Shown: piece by piece, positions 26,772-35,927 of the stretch | Layout of the letters: the number at the start of each line of letters is the position of its first letter | Position numbering within the stretch: position 1 is the first letter of the stretch | Source: Mucilaginibacter jinjuensis | Lineage (GTDB): Bacteria; Bacteroidota; Bacteroidia; Sphingobacteriales; Sphingobacteriaceae | Direction: 5' to 3' | Assembly: GCF_028596025.1 (NCBI RefSeq) | Contig: NZ_CP117167.1 | Coordinates: 5,332,001 to 5,396,000 of the forward strand | Length of the DNA stretch: 64,000 bases | Translations under genes and position numbers: made by a program | The notes under the pieces: model-generated | Databases searched by the model: none | The model's input: the letters and a program-made list of their open reading frames with translations, nothing else | What the model was told of the DNA's origin: nothing

Positions 26772-27350
26772 ATGAATACGAAGGTTGATTTCTTTTTTAA
26801 AGAAGACAAAAAGTGGCATGAAGAACTAAAACAATTAAGACTAATTGCCCTTGATTGCAATTTAACCGAAGAAGTAAAATGGGGCTGCCCTTGCTACACT
26901 TATAATGATAACAACATTGTATTGATACATGATTTTAAGGAATATTGCGCGTTCCTATTTTTTAAAGGCGCTTTGTTAAATGATGCCGAAGGCATTTTAA
27001 TTCAGCAAACCAAGAATGTGCAGGCAGCAAGGCAAATCAGGTTCACCAACGTTAAGGAGATTGTTGATCGGAAAGCTATCCTGAAAGCCTATATCTACGA
27101 AGCCATTGAAGTTGAAAAAGCAGGTCTAAAAGTAGAACTTAAGAAAACAGAAGATTTCGTTACCTGCGAAGAGTTTCAAACCAAACTGGATGAAATGCCA
27201 TCTCTTAAAACAGCTTTTGAAGCTTTAACACCCGGCAGACAACGGGCTTATAAACTTTATTTCTCGGCAGCCAAACAAGCCAAAACCCGCGAGGCCAGGG
27301 TTGAAAAAGCTATTCCGCAAATTTTGGATGGCAAGGGCTTGGATGATTAG
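26772..27350 (+). CDS. YdeI/DUF1801-type protein
   Basis: The 192-residue protein has an N-terminal DUF1801-like domain (VKWGCPCYTYNDNNIVLIHD, then FLFFKGALLND). A C-terminal bacteriocin-protection, YdeI/OmpD-associated segment (ALTPGRQRAYKLYFSAAKQA followed by KTREARVEKA) follows. The C-terminal motif is highly conserved in the family. The function is not established beyond links to peptide resistance in some bacteria. It lies 30 bp after the DUF4256 gene and ends the operon. Confidence 0.88.
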   Translation: MNTKVDFFFKEDKKWHEELKQLRLIALDCNLTEEVKWGCPCYTYNDNNIVLIHDFKEYCAFLFFKGALLNDAEGILIQQTKNVQAARQIRFTNVKEIVDRKAILKAYIYEAIEVEKAGLKVELKKTEDFVTCEEFQTKLDEMPSLKTAFEALTPGRQRAYKLYFSAAKQAKTREARVEKAIPQILDGKGLDD

Positions 27351-27434
27351 TTTTTTTAGTGGCAGTGGCGATAGTAGCAGTGGCAGGTGGCAGTAGCAGT
27401 TATTCGAGCGAATAATACAACCCTGGAAACCTCT

Positions 27435-28433
27435 CTAAAACTTACAATACCACTCTACCCAAACCTTAATTAACTCTACCCGCTCTTTTATAAATCGCGG
27501 CGTGAAGAAGGTGATGGCAAAATCATCATAGTTTGCTTCATAAAACCCGAAAGCGTGGATCCAGTACATAATACCCAGGTATGGGATCAGCTCAATTTCG
27601 GGATCTGATAAACTTCGGTTTTCGCGGTAAGCTTCAATAAGGATCTTTAGTTTATGATCTGCTTCTTCTTTGGTTATCATTTGGTGGCGGGCCATAAAAA
27701 ATAGTTGCACCATAAAAGTCATCACATCATTCACCAGCAAAGCTTTGCCAGCCCAGTCGAAATCAAAAATGGTGATGTTATTATCATCATCGAAATGAAA
27801 ATTCTTAGGTAACAAATCGTAATGGCAATAGCCGTAACTAAACCTAGTCAGGTCGTACTCGTCGAGTTTTGCAACTACTTTAGCACCCAGATCCTGCAAA
27901 TACGTATACTCCTGGGACAAATCTTCAAAACGTGAACGAATTAGTTTCAACGGACCTCTAACCGTCGAATAAATATCATAAATAATCCTTTCGTGTTTCA
28001 GTTTACATGTTGAAGTAGCATGATGCATCAAGGCCATAGTCCGGCCAATAATTTTCAACTGCTCATCATCGGGGTTAAGCACCACCTTGCCTGTAGCGAA
28101 GGTGAATAGTACGCCATAGCGCATACCTTCAATTGCCTTAAAATACTGAATCTGTTTGCCGGCCAAATCGGTTAACGGGTACGAAACAGGGATGCTGTTA
28201 TCCTTTAAAATATTCAGCAACTCAACCTCACCCTTAATTTCATTCAAGGTCCTGTAATCTTTCCGGTATACTTTAAAGATATATTTAGCTTGTTCGCTCT
28301 CCAAAATATAAGTATCGCTTACATTGTGTACCAGCAAACGGCATGTGAGGCCTCTAAACCCATAAACTTCTTCGATATGCTCTTTTAATGCTGATGCTGC
28401 TAAAGTTGAGTATTGCGCCGGAAAGGTTTTCAT
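27435..28433 (-). CDS. Aminoglycoside phosphotransferase-fold (APH) kinase
   Basis: The 332-residue protein has the small-molecule kinase core of the APH family. The Brenner motif YGYCHYDLLPKNFHFDD gives the catalytic Asp and metal-binding Asn, and ITIFDFDWAGKALLVNDV the DFD motif. The N-terminal lobe has TYILESEQAKYIFKVYR. Family members phosphorylate antibiotics, homoserine, choline or other amino alcohols; nothing nearby indicates a substrate, so no resistance role is claimed. Confidence 0.88.
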   Translation of the reverse strand: MKTFPAQYSTLAASALKEHIEEVYGFRGLTCRLLVHNVSDTYILESEQAKYIFKVYRKDYRTLNEIKGEVELLNILKDNSIPVSYPLTDLAGKQIQYFKAIEGMRYGVLFTFATGKVVLNPDDEQLKIIGRTMALMHHATSTCKLKHERIIYDIYSTVRGPLKLIRSRFEDLSQEYTYLQDLGAKVVAKLDEYDLTRFSYGYCHYDLLPKNFHFDDDNNITIFDFDWAGKALLVNDVMTFMVQLFFMARHQMITKEEADHKLKILIEAYRENRSLSDPEIELIPYLGIMYWIHAFGFYEANYDDFAITFFTPRFIKERVELIKVWVEWYCKF

Positions 28434-29032
28434 ACAGCAAATTACTTTAAAAAGATGAAATGGTTGGCCTTTTAAAATCCAAAAAAATCTACTCTCTTAC
28501 CACGTCATTGCGAGGTACGAAGCAATCGCGAATTGTACAGAGCCACTTAACAATCCTTTTTATTAACGTGTCGGGTGTCATACTGAGGATCTCGAAGTAT
28601 GTGCGGTGGGAATCGCTTGCATATCCGTTTTTCATTAGGAATGACAGTGCGCGTCATTCACCGTCAGTGGATGTCATTTTTTCTTTCCGCAAGAAAAAGT
28701 AATCAAACTTAGCGGAGCGATCTCATGAACACCAATAAAAAACAAACACAGGTGAATAACAGAACTCGTGGCTGCTTTATTTTCTATTAAAGTTAGTGCG
28801 TAGGCCAATGTTGTGCTGCCCGAAAATCAAGAGGCCACAATGGTTAGGGTGTTCACGGGTTGTGAGTGCAGTTAATCCCATAAATACCCAATGTGTCATT
28901 GCGAGCAATAGCGTGGCAATCTCGTCGCATGTATAATAATGATTTTTAGAACCCACCGGAATAGAATCTAAGTTTTTCAGTCTCCGTAGGGTCTCTCGCA
29001 GAGGCCCCCTGCGCCGTAGGACAAGTCTGCGA
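28434..29032. repeat. Gene-free repeat region downstream of the RAYT pseudogene
   Basis: It contains GTCATTGCGAGGTACGAAGC (28504-28523), a related GTCATTGCGAGCAATAGCGT (28895-28914), an ATACTGAGGATCTCGAAG block (28570-28587) and a GC-rich hairpin block (28981-29030) directly after the pseudogene stop. The frames crossing it show no family similarity. Confidence 0.6.
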
Positions 29033-29432
29033 TTACCATTCCAGTCCCCGATAATCAGCAATTGCTACATCTTGATGTAATGTACCATCTACATAAAACA
29101 TTGCGCTACTATGTGGATAACCAGTATATTCTGCACACAAATTCCATTTACCACTAACCGGATTATGATGAATATAGTCTAAATCGTTTCCCGTTACTTA
29201 TTACTGTATTTAGATTCACTTTGTCATCTTCTAAATAAAGCAGGCAATGCACATGATTAGGCATAATCACAAATCCGCAAGTATGGATATTGTATTTATG
29301 TGCGATAAGCTTAAACCAATTGTACAACAGATCATACGATTGTGAAATGTCAAACAATGGCAGCCAGTTGTAACAGGTAAAAGTGATAAACCACATCGGA
29401 TGGCTTATTTCATGCTGGGTGCGGATGGTCAT
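29033..29432 (-). pseudogene. Decayed REP-associated / IS200-like Y1 transposase
   Basis: Reading from 29432, the protein starts MTIRTQHEISHPMWFITFTC and carries the HUH motif in VIMPNHVHCLLYLEDD, then breaks after ISNGKRF near 29180. The C-terminal signature LDYIHHNPVSGKWNLCAEYT then resumes in another frame and reaches a stop at 29033-29035. The 400-bp length (not a multiple of three) and the missing middle, including the expected catalytic Tyr region, indicate an internal deletion of roughly 60 or more codons with a frameshift. A GC-rich hairpin block follows the stop, as with intact RAYT genes. Confidence 0.82.
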
Positions 29433-29508
29433 AAAATAAATATAGCTGAAGTGGAACGTTCCAATTTTTTGTGTAAAAATGTGCAACCTGCAAATCGCCC
29501 GGTTTTGC

Positions 29509-29539
29509 TTGTAATCCAAAATTTTAAAACGGATATTTG
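29509..29539 (+). promoter_or_regulatory. ettA promoter
   Basis: TTG (29509-29511), a 20-bp spacer and GATATTTG (29532-29539) give the same box variant as the blaI promoter. Expected start of transcription is about 29543, 20 nt before the ATG. Confidence 0.6.
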
Positions 29540-29562
29540 AGCCTCTCTACATAAATCTAAAA

Positions 29563-31245
29563 ATGGCAGACGAAAAAATAATCTTCTCGATGGCCGGCGT
29601 AAGCAAAATTTACCCGCCTCAAAAACAAGTATTAAAAAACATATACCTATCGTTTTTCTACGGCGCTAAAATTGGCGTTATCGGTTTAAATGGTTCGGGT
29701 AAATCATCGGTATTAAAAATTATTGCCGGTTTAGATAAAGCTTACCAGGGCGAAGTGGTGTTTTCACCGGGTTATACCGTAGGTTACCTAGCACAAGAGC
29801 CTATCCTTGATCCTGAAAAAACCGTACGTGAAGTGGTTGAAGAAGGTGTTGCCGAAATTACCGCTATCCTGAAAGAGTACGAAGACATCAACGAAAAATT
29901 CGGCTTACCCGAGGTGTACGAAGATGCTGACGCCATGGATAAACTGATGGCCCGCCAGGGTGTGTTGCAGGATAAAATTGATGCCGTAAATGCCTGGGAA
30001 CTGGATACCAAACTGGAGCGTGCGATGGATGCCCTGCGCTGCCCTGATCCAGATGCTAAAATCGGCGTACTATCGGGTGGTGAGCGCCGTCGTGTGGCTT
30101 TATGCCGATTATTACTGCAAGAGCCGGATGTATTATTGCTGGATGAGCCTACCAACCACCTGGATGCAGAATCTATCGACTGGCTGGAGCAACACTTAAA
30201 ACAATATAAGGGAACAGTTATTGCCGTAACCCACGACCGTTACTTCCTGGATAACGTGGCCGGCTGGATCCTTGAACTTGACCGCGGGGAGGGTATCCCA
30301 TGGAAGGGTAACTACTCATCATGGTTAGATCAAAAATCGAAACGCCTGGCTCAGGAAGAGAAAACCGAAAGCAAACGCCAGAAAACTTTGGAGCGTGAGC
30401 TGGAGTGGGTACGTATGGCGCCAAAAGCACGCCATGCTAAGGGTAAAGCCCGTTTATCAAACTATGAGAAACTGGCTTCGGAAGAAACTAAGGAAAGAGA
30501 AGACAAACTGGAGCTATTTATTCCGCCTGGTCCACGTTTGGGTAATATCGTTATTGAGGCCAACAACGTAACCAAGGCTTATGGCGATAAGATCTTGTTT
30601 GATAACCTTACTTTCTCGCTACCACCAAATGGTATCGTAGGTATTATTGGCCCGAATGGTGCTGGTAAAACTACGCTATTCAGGTTAATCACCGGTCAGG
30701 AAGAGCCTGATGCAGGTACTTTCCGCGTGGGTGAAACTGTAGCACTGGGTTATGTGGATCAAAACCATGACGACCTTGACCCAGAGAAATCGGTATGGGA
30801 AAACGTAACCGACGGGTTGGACAACATGATGCTGGGTAACCGCACCATTAACTCACGTGCTTATGTATCGAAGTTTAACTTCAACGGAGCCGATCAGCAG
30901 AAAAAAGTGGGTGTGCTATCAGGTGGTGAGCGTAACCGAGTTCACCTGGCTATTACCTTAAAGAAAAGCTCGAACGTATTATTACTGGATGAGCCTACCA
31001 ATGATATCGATGTAAACACCTTGCGCGCACTCGAAGAAGGTTTAGAAAACTTTGCCGGTTGCGCCGTAGTGATCAGTCACGACCGTTGGTTCCTTGACCG
31101 GATCTGTACGCACATCCTGGCATTCGAGGGTGATTCGCAGGTTTACTTCTTCGAGGGTAATTACTCTGATTACGAAGAAAACCGCAAGAAACGTTTAGGT
31201 GATATTGCACCAAAAAGGTTGAGGTATAAAAAGTTAGTTGGATAA
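29563..31245 (+). CDS. ettA: Energy-dependent translational throttle protein EttA (ABC-F ATPase)
   Basis: EttA binds the ribosomal E site and gates translation according to the ADP/ATP ratio. The 560-residue protein has two ABC domains: Walker A GLNGSGKS (~43) and GPNGAGKT (~365), with signatures LSGGERRRVAL and LSGGERNRVHL. Walker B segments are LLLDEPTNHLD and LLLDEPTNDID. The inter-domain linker has KTESKRQKTLERELEWVRM and ARHAKGKARLSNYE, typical of EttA. There are no membrane segments. Length matches the family. Confidence 0.95.
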   Translation: MADEKIIFSMAGVSKIYPPQKQVLKNIYLSFFYGAKIGVIGLNGSGKSSVLKIIAGLDKAYQGEVVFSPGYTVGYLAQEPILDPEKTVREVVEEGVAEITAILKEYEDINEKFGLPEVYEDADAMDKLMARQGVLQDKIDAVNAWELDTKLERAMDALRCPDPDAKIGVLSGGERRRVALCRLLLQEPDVLLLDEPTNHLDAESIDWLEQHLKQYKGTVIAVTHDRYFLDNVAGWILELDRGEGIPWKGNYSSWLDQKSKRLAQEEKTESKRQKTLERELEWVRMAPKARHAKGKARLSNYEKLASEETKEREDKLELFIPPGPRLGNIVIEANNVTKAYGDKILFDNLTFSLPPNGIVGIIGPNGAGKTTLFRLITGQEEPDAGTFRVGETVALGYVDQNHDDLDPEKSVWENVTDGLDNMMLGNRTINSRAYVSKFNFNGADQQKKVGVLSGGERNRVHLAITLKKSSNVLLLDEPTNDIDVNTLRALEEGLENFAGCAVVISHDRWFLDRICTHILAFEGDSQVYFFEGNYSDYEENRKKRLGDIAPKRLRYKKLVG

Positions 31246-31251
31246 ATAGTT

Positions 31252-31302
31252 GCGGCCGGAGGCCGCAGGATAGTCGTCACTCGGCAAGAGCCGAGCGACT
31301 GC
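31252..31302 (+). repeat. REP element 1 of the RAYT locus
   Basis: Two stems: GCGGCC/GGCCGC, then CTCGGC/GCCGAG within GTCGTCACTCGGCAAGAGCC. It is nearly identical to the elements at 31375-31424 (inverted) and 32010-32059 (direct). Confidence 0.85.
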
Positions 31303-31330
31303 ATATCTTTTTCATTTTATAATTATACAA

Positions 31331-31364
31331 ACACAAAAAGCCTGCACTTGCAGGCTTTTTGTGT
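31331..31364. terminator. Bidirectional terminator after ettA
   Basis: A perfect stem of 15 bp with loop ACTT and core AAAAAGCCTGC/GCAGGCTTTTT. It sits between two inverted REP elements, at the end of ettA and before the RAYT gene. Confidence 0.85.
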
Positions 31365-31374
31365 TACAGACCCC

Positions 31375-31424
31375 GCAGTCGCTCGGCTCTTGCCGAGTGA
31401 CGACTATCCTGAGGCCTCTGGCCT
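31375..31424 (-). repeat. REP element 2 of the RAYT locus (inverted)
   Basis: It is the inverted copy of the element at 31252-31302, with the core GGATAGTCGTCACTCGGC on the minus strand. The outer stem is altered to GGCCAGAGGCC. Confidence 0.85.
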
Positions 31425-31476
31425 TGCTTAATTACGTATTTGCTTAATAAAACGATATACGTTAGTTTTAAACCTA

Positions 31477-32007
31477 ATGTCCGAACTCAGAAAAGCCAAT
31501 ACCGATCACGCTTATTTCATTACCCTTACCGTAGTTGGTTGGATTGATGTATTTACTCGACATGAATATTGCGATGAAATAATTAGTAATCTCGAATATT
31601 GCCGCAAATACAAAGGATTAAAAGTTTATGAGTACTGCATCATGAGTAATCATATCCATTTGATTATATCCCGATCAGATGGATCTCTTTCCGATCTTTT
31701 AAGAGACCTTAAAAGTTATACTTCGAAAAGAATCATTGAGCTGATTACTAATAACCCACAAGAAAGCCGTAAGGAATGGATGTTACATCTGTTTAAATAT
31801 TTCGCAAAATCTTATAAGCAAAATAGCGAGTACATGTTCTGGCAAAAGACATCGCATCCTATTGAGCTTTTAACTGTAGATGTATTCGATCAGAAAAAAG
31901 ATTACATTCATCAAAATCCAGTAAAAGCCATGATGGTAAATGACGAAGCTGGTTATGTTTATAGTAGTGCTAATCCAGATTCACCATTGGTTGTTGATGA
32001 AAGTTAA
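31477..32007 (+). CDS. REP-associated tyrosine transposase (RAYT, Y1 family)
   Basis: The 176-residue protein has the Y1 (HUH) nuclease fold of RAYTs: ITLTVVGWIDVFTRHEY at the N-terminus, YCIMSNHIHLIISRSDG with the HUH metal-binding motif, and LSDLLRDLKSYTSKRIIELI with the catalytic Tyr. The C-terminal signature KKDYIHQNPVKAMMVNDEAG follows. All are present, so it appears intact. RAYTs are domesticated single-strand transposases thought to spread REP hairpins. Here one REP begins 2 bp after the stop and two more lie upstream. Confidence 0.92.
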   Translation: MSELRKANTDHAYFITLTVVGWIDVFTRHEYCDEIISNLEYCRKYKGLKVYEYCIMSNHIHLIISRSDGSLSDLLRDLKSYTSKRIIELITNNPQESRKEWMLHLFKYFAKSYKQNSEYMFWQKTSHPIELLTVDVFDQKKDYIHQNPVKAMMVNDEAGYVYSSANPDSPLVVDES

Positions 32008-32009
32008 TT

Positions 32010-32059
32010 GCGGCCGGAGGCCGCGGATAGTCGTCACTCGGCAAGAGCCGAGCGACTGC
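32010..32059 (+). repeat. REP element 3 of the RAYT locus
   Basis: Same orientation and sequence as element 1, differing mainly by a one-base deletion (CCGCGGATAG versus CCGCAGGATAG). It directly follows the RAYT stop codon. Confidence 0.85.
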
Positions 32060-32067
32060 AATACTTT

Positions 32068-32108
32068 TAAACGACGAAAGCCGCTCAATGAGCGGCTTTC
32101 GTCGTTTA
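32068..32108. terminator. Bidirectional terminator between RAYT and the M13 peptidase
   Basis: A perfect 19-bp stem with a 3-nt loop, core GAAAGCCGCTC/GAGCGGCTTTC, with A/T ends on both sides. It serves the converging RAYT and M13 peptidase genes. Confidence 0.88.
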
Positions 32109-32122
32109 TGTAATTTTTGATC

Positions 32123-34168
32123 TTACCAGATCTTGGTTCTCTGGTTATCCGGTTTGTATAATTTGTCACCCAGCTTAATATTAAATGCTTTATACCAGGC
32201 ATCGGTATTGGCAAGCGGCCCGTTTACACGGTACATATCGGGCGAGTGCGGGTCGCCGCTCACTTGTGAGCGAAGTGACTCATCGCTCACCTTCTCGCGC
32301 CATACTTGTGCAAAACCTAAAAAGAAACGCTGATCTGGGGTAAAGCCATCAATCTTATCATTACTTTTTCCTTGTTTGGTTCTTTTAAAGGCTTCGTATG
32401 CAATGGCTAGTCCGCCGTTATCGGCAATATTTTCGCCTAAAGTAAGCTTGCCATTTACATGTACTCCGTTAAATACGGTATAGGCATCATATTGCGTTGC
32501 AATGGCTGCTGTTTTAGCTTTAAACTTGGTGTCATCTTCTTTGATCCACCACATTTTCAGGTTGCCTTCTTTATCGTACTGGCTGCCCTGATCATCAAAA
32601 CCATGTGTCATTTCGTGGCCTATAACCATACCAATGCCACCGTAATTAATTGCATCATCGGCATCCTTATCAAAGAATGGAAACTGTAAAATACCGGCAG
32701 GGAAAACGATCTCGTTAAAGCTTGGATTATAATAAGCGTTAACAGTCGGTGGTGTCATACCCCATTCTGTTTTATCAACTTTCTTATTAATTCTTTTCAG
32801 CTCCTCGTTATAATCATGTTTACCGATGGCTTTCATATTTTTATAAAAGGCGCCCTTATCTATATCAACATCATCGTAGTTTTTCCATTTATCCGGATAT
32901 CCTATCTTTTTGGTGAAAGCATGTAGTTTTTCAATCGCTTTTTGCTTGGTGGCATCGCTCATCCAATCCAGCTTTTTAATACGCTCGCCATAAACATCCT
33001 GTAAGTTATTCACCAGGTCAAGCATACGCTTTTTGGCCTCAGGGGTAAAATATTTTTCTACATACAGTTGCCCTAACAATTCGCCTAAGCCGCCATCCAC
33101 AGTAGCAACCATGTTTTTCCAGCGTTCTTTTTGTTGCTTTTGTCCGTAAAGGGTTTTATTATAAAAGTCGAAACGAGCCTGTCTGAAAGGTTTAGATAAA
33201 TACCCGGCAGACTTATCCAACGATGCAAACTTCAATTCGGTTTTCCATACATCTACCGGCTGCGATTTTAACAGATTATCAAGCGCCACATAATATTTAG
33301 GCTGACCAACCAAAATGGTATCGGTTTTAAAGCCCATACGGTTAAACAGATCATTAAGGTCCATATCAGGCACTTGTTTCTGCATCTCGCTTACAGCAAA
33401 TTTGTTGTAATTCTTTACCGGGTCGCGCAGTTCAACCGGGGTCGAATGTGATTTTGCAATCTCAGTCTCCAGTTTCAAAACCACATCTGCATTTTTAGCA
33501 GCAGTTGCAGCATCAGTACCCGTAAGTGTAAATAAAGTGGTGATATACTTTACAAACGCAGCCCTGATCTTAACACTGGCCGAATCTGTTTTAAAGTAAT
33601 AATCACGATTCGGCAAGGTAATACCGGCCTGGCCAAACTGAGCCATATTTTTGTTGCTGTTTTTATCGTCGGGGCCAACATAAAAGCCTAATAAAAATCC
33701 ACCTCCGTTCTTAAATTTATCGGCCGAAAATTGCAATAATTGCTTATTGTCTTTCAACGAATCTATCTGCCCAAGTAAAGGCTTAACCGGCTCGTAACCC
33801 AATTTATCAATGGTAACAGTATCCATACCGCTTAGGTACAGGTCGCTCACTTTTTGCTCCTTACTGCCTTTGCTGTTATCCTGCTTGGCGGTGGCCTCTA
33901 ATATTTGATGCAGGTTTTTAATATTATCGTTATACAGGATATAGAAAGACCCCCATCCGCTTTCTGATGGCGGAATCTTGGTGTTTTTAATCCATGTGCC
34001 GTTAGCATAACTAAAAAAGTCATCGCCGGGCTTAACGGTGGTATCCATTCCCGACTTATCAAAAAATACTGTGCGTTGAGGGGGGGCATCTGCCGATTGC
34101 GTTGGCTTGTTATTACAAGCCGCAAGTACGGCAGGCACAGCAAGCCATATCAAAGGTTTTAATTTCAT
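32123..34168 (-). CDS. M13-family metallopeptidase lipoprotein (PepO/neprilysin-like)
   Basis: The 681-residue protein has a lipoprotein signal with lipobox LAAC (Cys18), then a helical M13 N-domain and the gluzincin catalytic core. The latter has VIGHEMTHGFDDQG (HExxH), ENIADNGGLAIAYEA with the third zinc-ligand Glu and the conserved Asp, and NAYYNPSFNEIVFPAGILQ upstream. It ends TKIW, where many family members end CxxW. Probably an envelope peptidase trimming oligopeptides. It is divergent from the YkuK-like gene. Confidence 0.94.
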   Translation of the reverse strand: MKLKPLIWLAVPAVLAACNNKPTQSADAPPQRTVFFDKSGMDTTVKPGDDFFSYANGTWIKNTKIPPSESGWGSFYILYNDNIKNLHQILEATAKQDNSKGSKEQKVSDLYLSGMDTVTIDKLGYEPVKPLLGQIDSLKDNKQLLQFSADKFKNGGGFLLGFYVGPDDKNSNKNMAQFGQAGITLPNRDYYFKTDSASVKIRAAFVKYITTLFTLTGTDAATAAKNADVVLKLETEIAKSHSTPVELRDPVKNYNKFAVSEMQKQVPDMDLNDLFNRMGFKTDTILVGQPKYYVALDNLLKSQPVDVWKTELKFASLDKSAGYLSKPFRQARFDFYNKTLYGQKQQKERWKNMVATVDGGLGELLGQLYVEKYFTPEAKKRMLDLVNNLQDVYGERIKKLDWMSDATKQKAIEKLHAFTKKIGYPDKWKNYDDVDIDKGAFYKNMKAIGKHDYNEELKRINKKVDKTEWGMTPPTVNAYYNPSFNEIVFPAGILQFPFFDKDADDAINYGGIGMVIGHEMTHGFDDQGSQYDKEGNLKMWWIKEDDTKFKAKTAAIATQYDAYTVFNGVHVNGKLTLGENIADNGGLAIAYEAFKRTKQGKSNDKIDGFTPDQRFFLGFAQVWREKVSDESLRSQVSGDPHSPDMYRVNGPLANTDAWYKAFNIKLGDKLYKPDNQRTKIW

Positions 34169-34368
34169 AAGTAAATGTTTTTTTAAAGATGCATAACCGC
34201 ACTCAATTAAGCAAACGTTAATTACATATTAAACGGCCATAAACTGTTGATAATTAGCTCCATGTTAACAAATAAATAATACGCAGCGAATATTATTCTG
34301 AAAACTAATTACTTACTTTTATAAACCACTGGCAAGGTTTCTGAAAATTTATACTAAATACAATTTTT

Positions 34369-34842
34369 ATGACCTGGAGAAAATTTAGCGGTGAAATACT
34401 GCAAACCCCCATTATTGAAGAAGTTGAAAGAACAATTGAGCGTGAAACCCTGTTGGGTAACAAGCTTAAAGTTTGCATTGGTACAGATTCGCAAGTGAAG
34501 GGATCTGTTACCGATTTTGCAACTGTTATTGTTTTTTTACGCGAGCAACGTGGCGGCTTTATGTTTATCCATCAGGAGCGTACATCGCAAAAAATGAGCA
34601 TCAAAGAAAGAATGCTTACCGAAGTGCAAAAGTCAATTGATATTGCCTACAAACTTTGCGACCTACTGGATGTGTATGAAGTTGACCTGGAGGTGCATGC
34701 CGACATTAACACTAATCCAATGTTTAAATCAAACCAGGCTTTGCATGAGGCTATGGGGTACATTTTAAGTATGGGCTTTGTGTTTAAGGCTAAGCCCGAA
34801 GCGTTTGCAAGCTCGTACTGCGCCAATAAAATGGTACAGTAA
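34369..34842 (+). CDS. YkuK-family RNase H-like protein (DUF458)
   Basis: The 157-residue protein has the YkuK pattern: VCIGTDSQVKGSVTDFATVI at ~36-55 (RNase H-like first strand with Asp), ERMLTEVQKSIDIAYKLC, VDLEVHADINTNPMFKSN with the second acidic cluster, and GFVFKAKPEAFASSYCANK. The family has a predicted RNase H fold, but substrate and role are unknown. It is a single gene divergent from the M13 peptidase. Confidence 0.88.
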   Translation: MTWRKFSGEILQTPIIEEVERTIERETLLGNKLKVCIGTDSQVKGSVTDFATVIVFLREQRGGFMFIHQERTSQKMSIKERMLTEVQKSIDIAYKLCDLLDVYEVDLEVHADINTNPMFKSNQALHEAMGYILSMGFVFKAKPEAFASSYCANKMVQ

Positions 34843-34895
34843 TTACGTTTAGATCTATTTGTTTAGCTATATTGGCTTAAACATTTTGATCTGCC

Positions 34896-35426
34896 ATGAA
34901 AAAGTACGCCCTGTTTTTTGCACTTTTAGTTAGTGCAATAACCCTAAAAGCGCAAGCACCCGCCGATGATAAAACTACCCTTACCAAGGTGGGTCAGCAA
35001 ACGCCTGCTTTTGAATTTTATACCGATAAAGACAAAACAGCTACCATAGAAAGCTATAAAGGCAAAATTGTACTACTTAACTTTTTTGCTACCTGGTGCC
35101 CGCCGTGCCGCTTAGAGCTGCCACGGGTACAAAAAGAGATCTGGGAAAAGTATAAAGACAACCCCAAGTTTGCCCTTTTTGTATTTGGCCGTGAGCAGGG
35201 TTGGGATAAGGTACTGCCTTTTAAAGAAACCAATAACTACACATTCCCAATTTTGCCTGATGAAGGCCGTAAGATCTTCAGTTTGTTTGCAACCCAGTCA
35301 ATACCGCGAAATGTAGTGTTGGATGAAAATGGTAAGATCATTTATCAATCCATAGGTTACAGCGAAAAGGATTTTGCCGAATTGCTTAAGGTATTGGATA
35401 CCCACATCAACAAACTTTTACCTTAA
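34896..35426 (+). CDS. TlpA-like thiol-disulfide oxidoreductase
   Basis: The 176-residue exported protein has a signal peptide ending near TLKAQA and a thioredoxin/AhpC-TSA domain. The active-site segment LNFFATWCPPCRLELPRV contains the WCPPC motif, and SIPRNVVLDENGKI contains the cis-Pro region. TlpA-type proteins reduce periplasmic disulfides, for example in cytochrome c maturation. It lies 18 bp before the SRPBCC gene. Confidence 0.92.
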   Translation: MKKYALFFALLVSAITLKAQAPADDKTTLTKVGQQTPAFEFYTDKDKTATIESYKGKIVLLNFFATWCPPCRLELPRVQKEIWEKYKDNPKFALFVFGREQGWDKVLPFKETNNYTFPILPDEGRKIFSLFATQSIPRNVVLDENGKIIYQSIGYSEKDFAELLKVLDTHINKLLP

Positions 35427-35444
35427 TACCGGGTTAAGTAGTTT

Positions 35445-35927
35445 GTGAAAACATACCAATTAAAATGGGAACAATCCATGCCCATCAGCCTGGATAAAGC
35501 CTGGGACTTTTTTTCGTCGCCCTTAAACCTCGGTAAAATTACGCCGGCCGAGATGAATTTTGTTGTTACCTCCAGCTATACCGATCAAACGGTGATGTAT
35601 CCCGGCATGCTTATCACTTACAAGGTTTCGCCACTAATGGGCATTAAACTCGATTGGGTTACCGAGATCACTCACGTAAAAGACAAGGAATATTTTATCG
35701 ATGAGCAGCGCTTCGGCCCTTACGCCTTGTGGCACCACGAACATCATTTTAAAGAAATTAACGGCGGTGTGCACATGACAGATCTGCTCACCTACGCCAT
35801 TGGTTACGGCCCTATCGGCTCAATAGCTAACAGCGCTTTGGTAGCCAAAAAAGTTAATGATATTTTTAAATACAGGGAAAAGGCAGTGATTGAATTGTTC
35901 GGCCCTTACTATAATAAGGAAGCTTAA
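35445..35927 (+). CDS. SRPBCC-family ligand-binding protein (GTG start)
   Basis: The 160-residue protein has the START/SRPBCC shape: SMPISLDKAWDFFSSPLNLG, KITPAEMNFVV, WVTEITHVKDKEYFIDEQRF, and WHHEHHFKEINGGVHMTDLL with a C-terminal helix. Members bind hydrophobic ligands or act in cell-envelope processes; no specific role can be given. The start codon is GTG. Its stop overlaps the stop of the convergent esterase gene by 4 bp. Confidence 0.87.
   Translation: MKTYQLKWEQSMPISLDKAWDFFSSPLNLGKITPAEMNFVVTSSYTDQTVMYPGMLITYKVSPLMGIKLDWVTEITHVKDKEYFIDEQRFGPYALWHHEHHFKEINGGVHMTDLLTYAIGYGPIGSIANSALVAKKVNDIFKYREKAVIELFGPYYNKEA

Noticed and set aside
27435..28433. Antibiotic resistance gene call for the APH-fold kinase
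   Set aside because: Only the general kinase motifs are visible; the substrate cannot be inferred, and no resistance context is present.
28777..29061. 94-codon minus-strand frame after the RAYT pseudogene
   Set aside because: It reads through the terminal codons and the hairpin block of the pseudogene in another frame.
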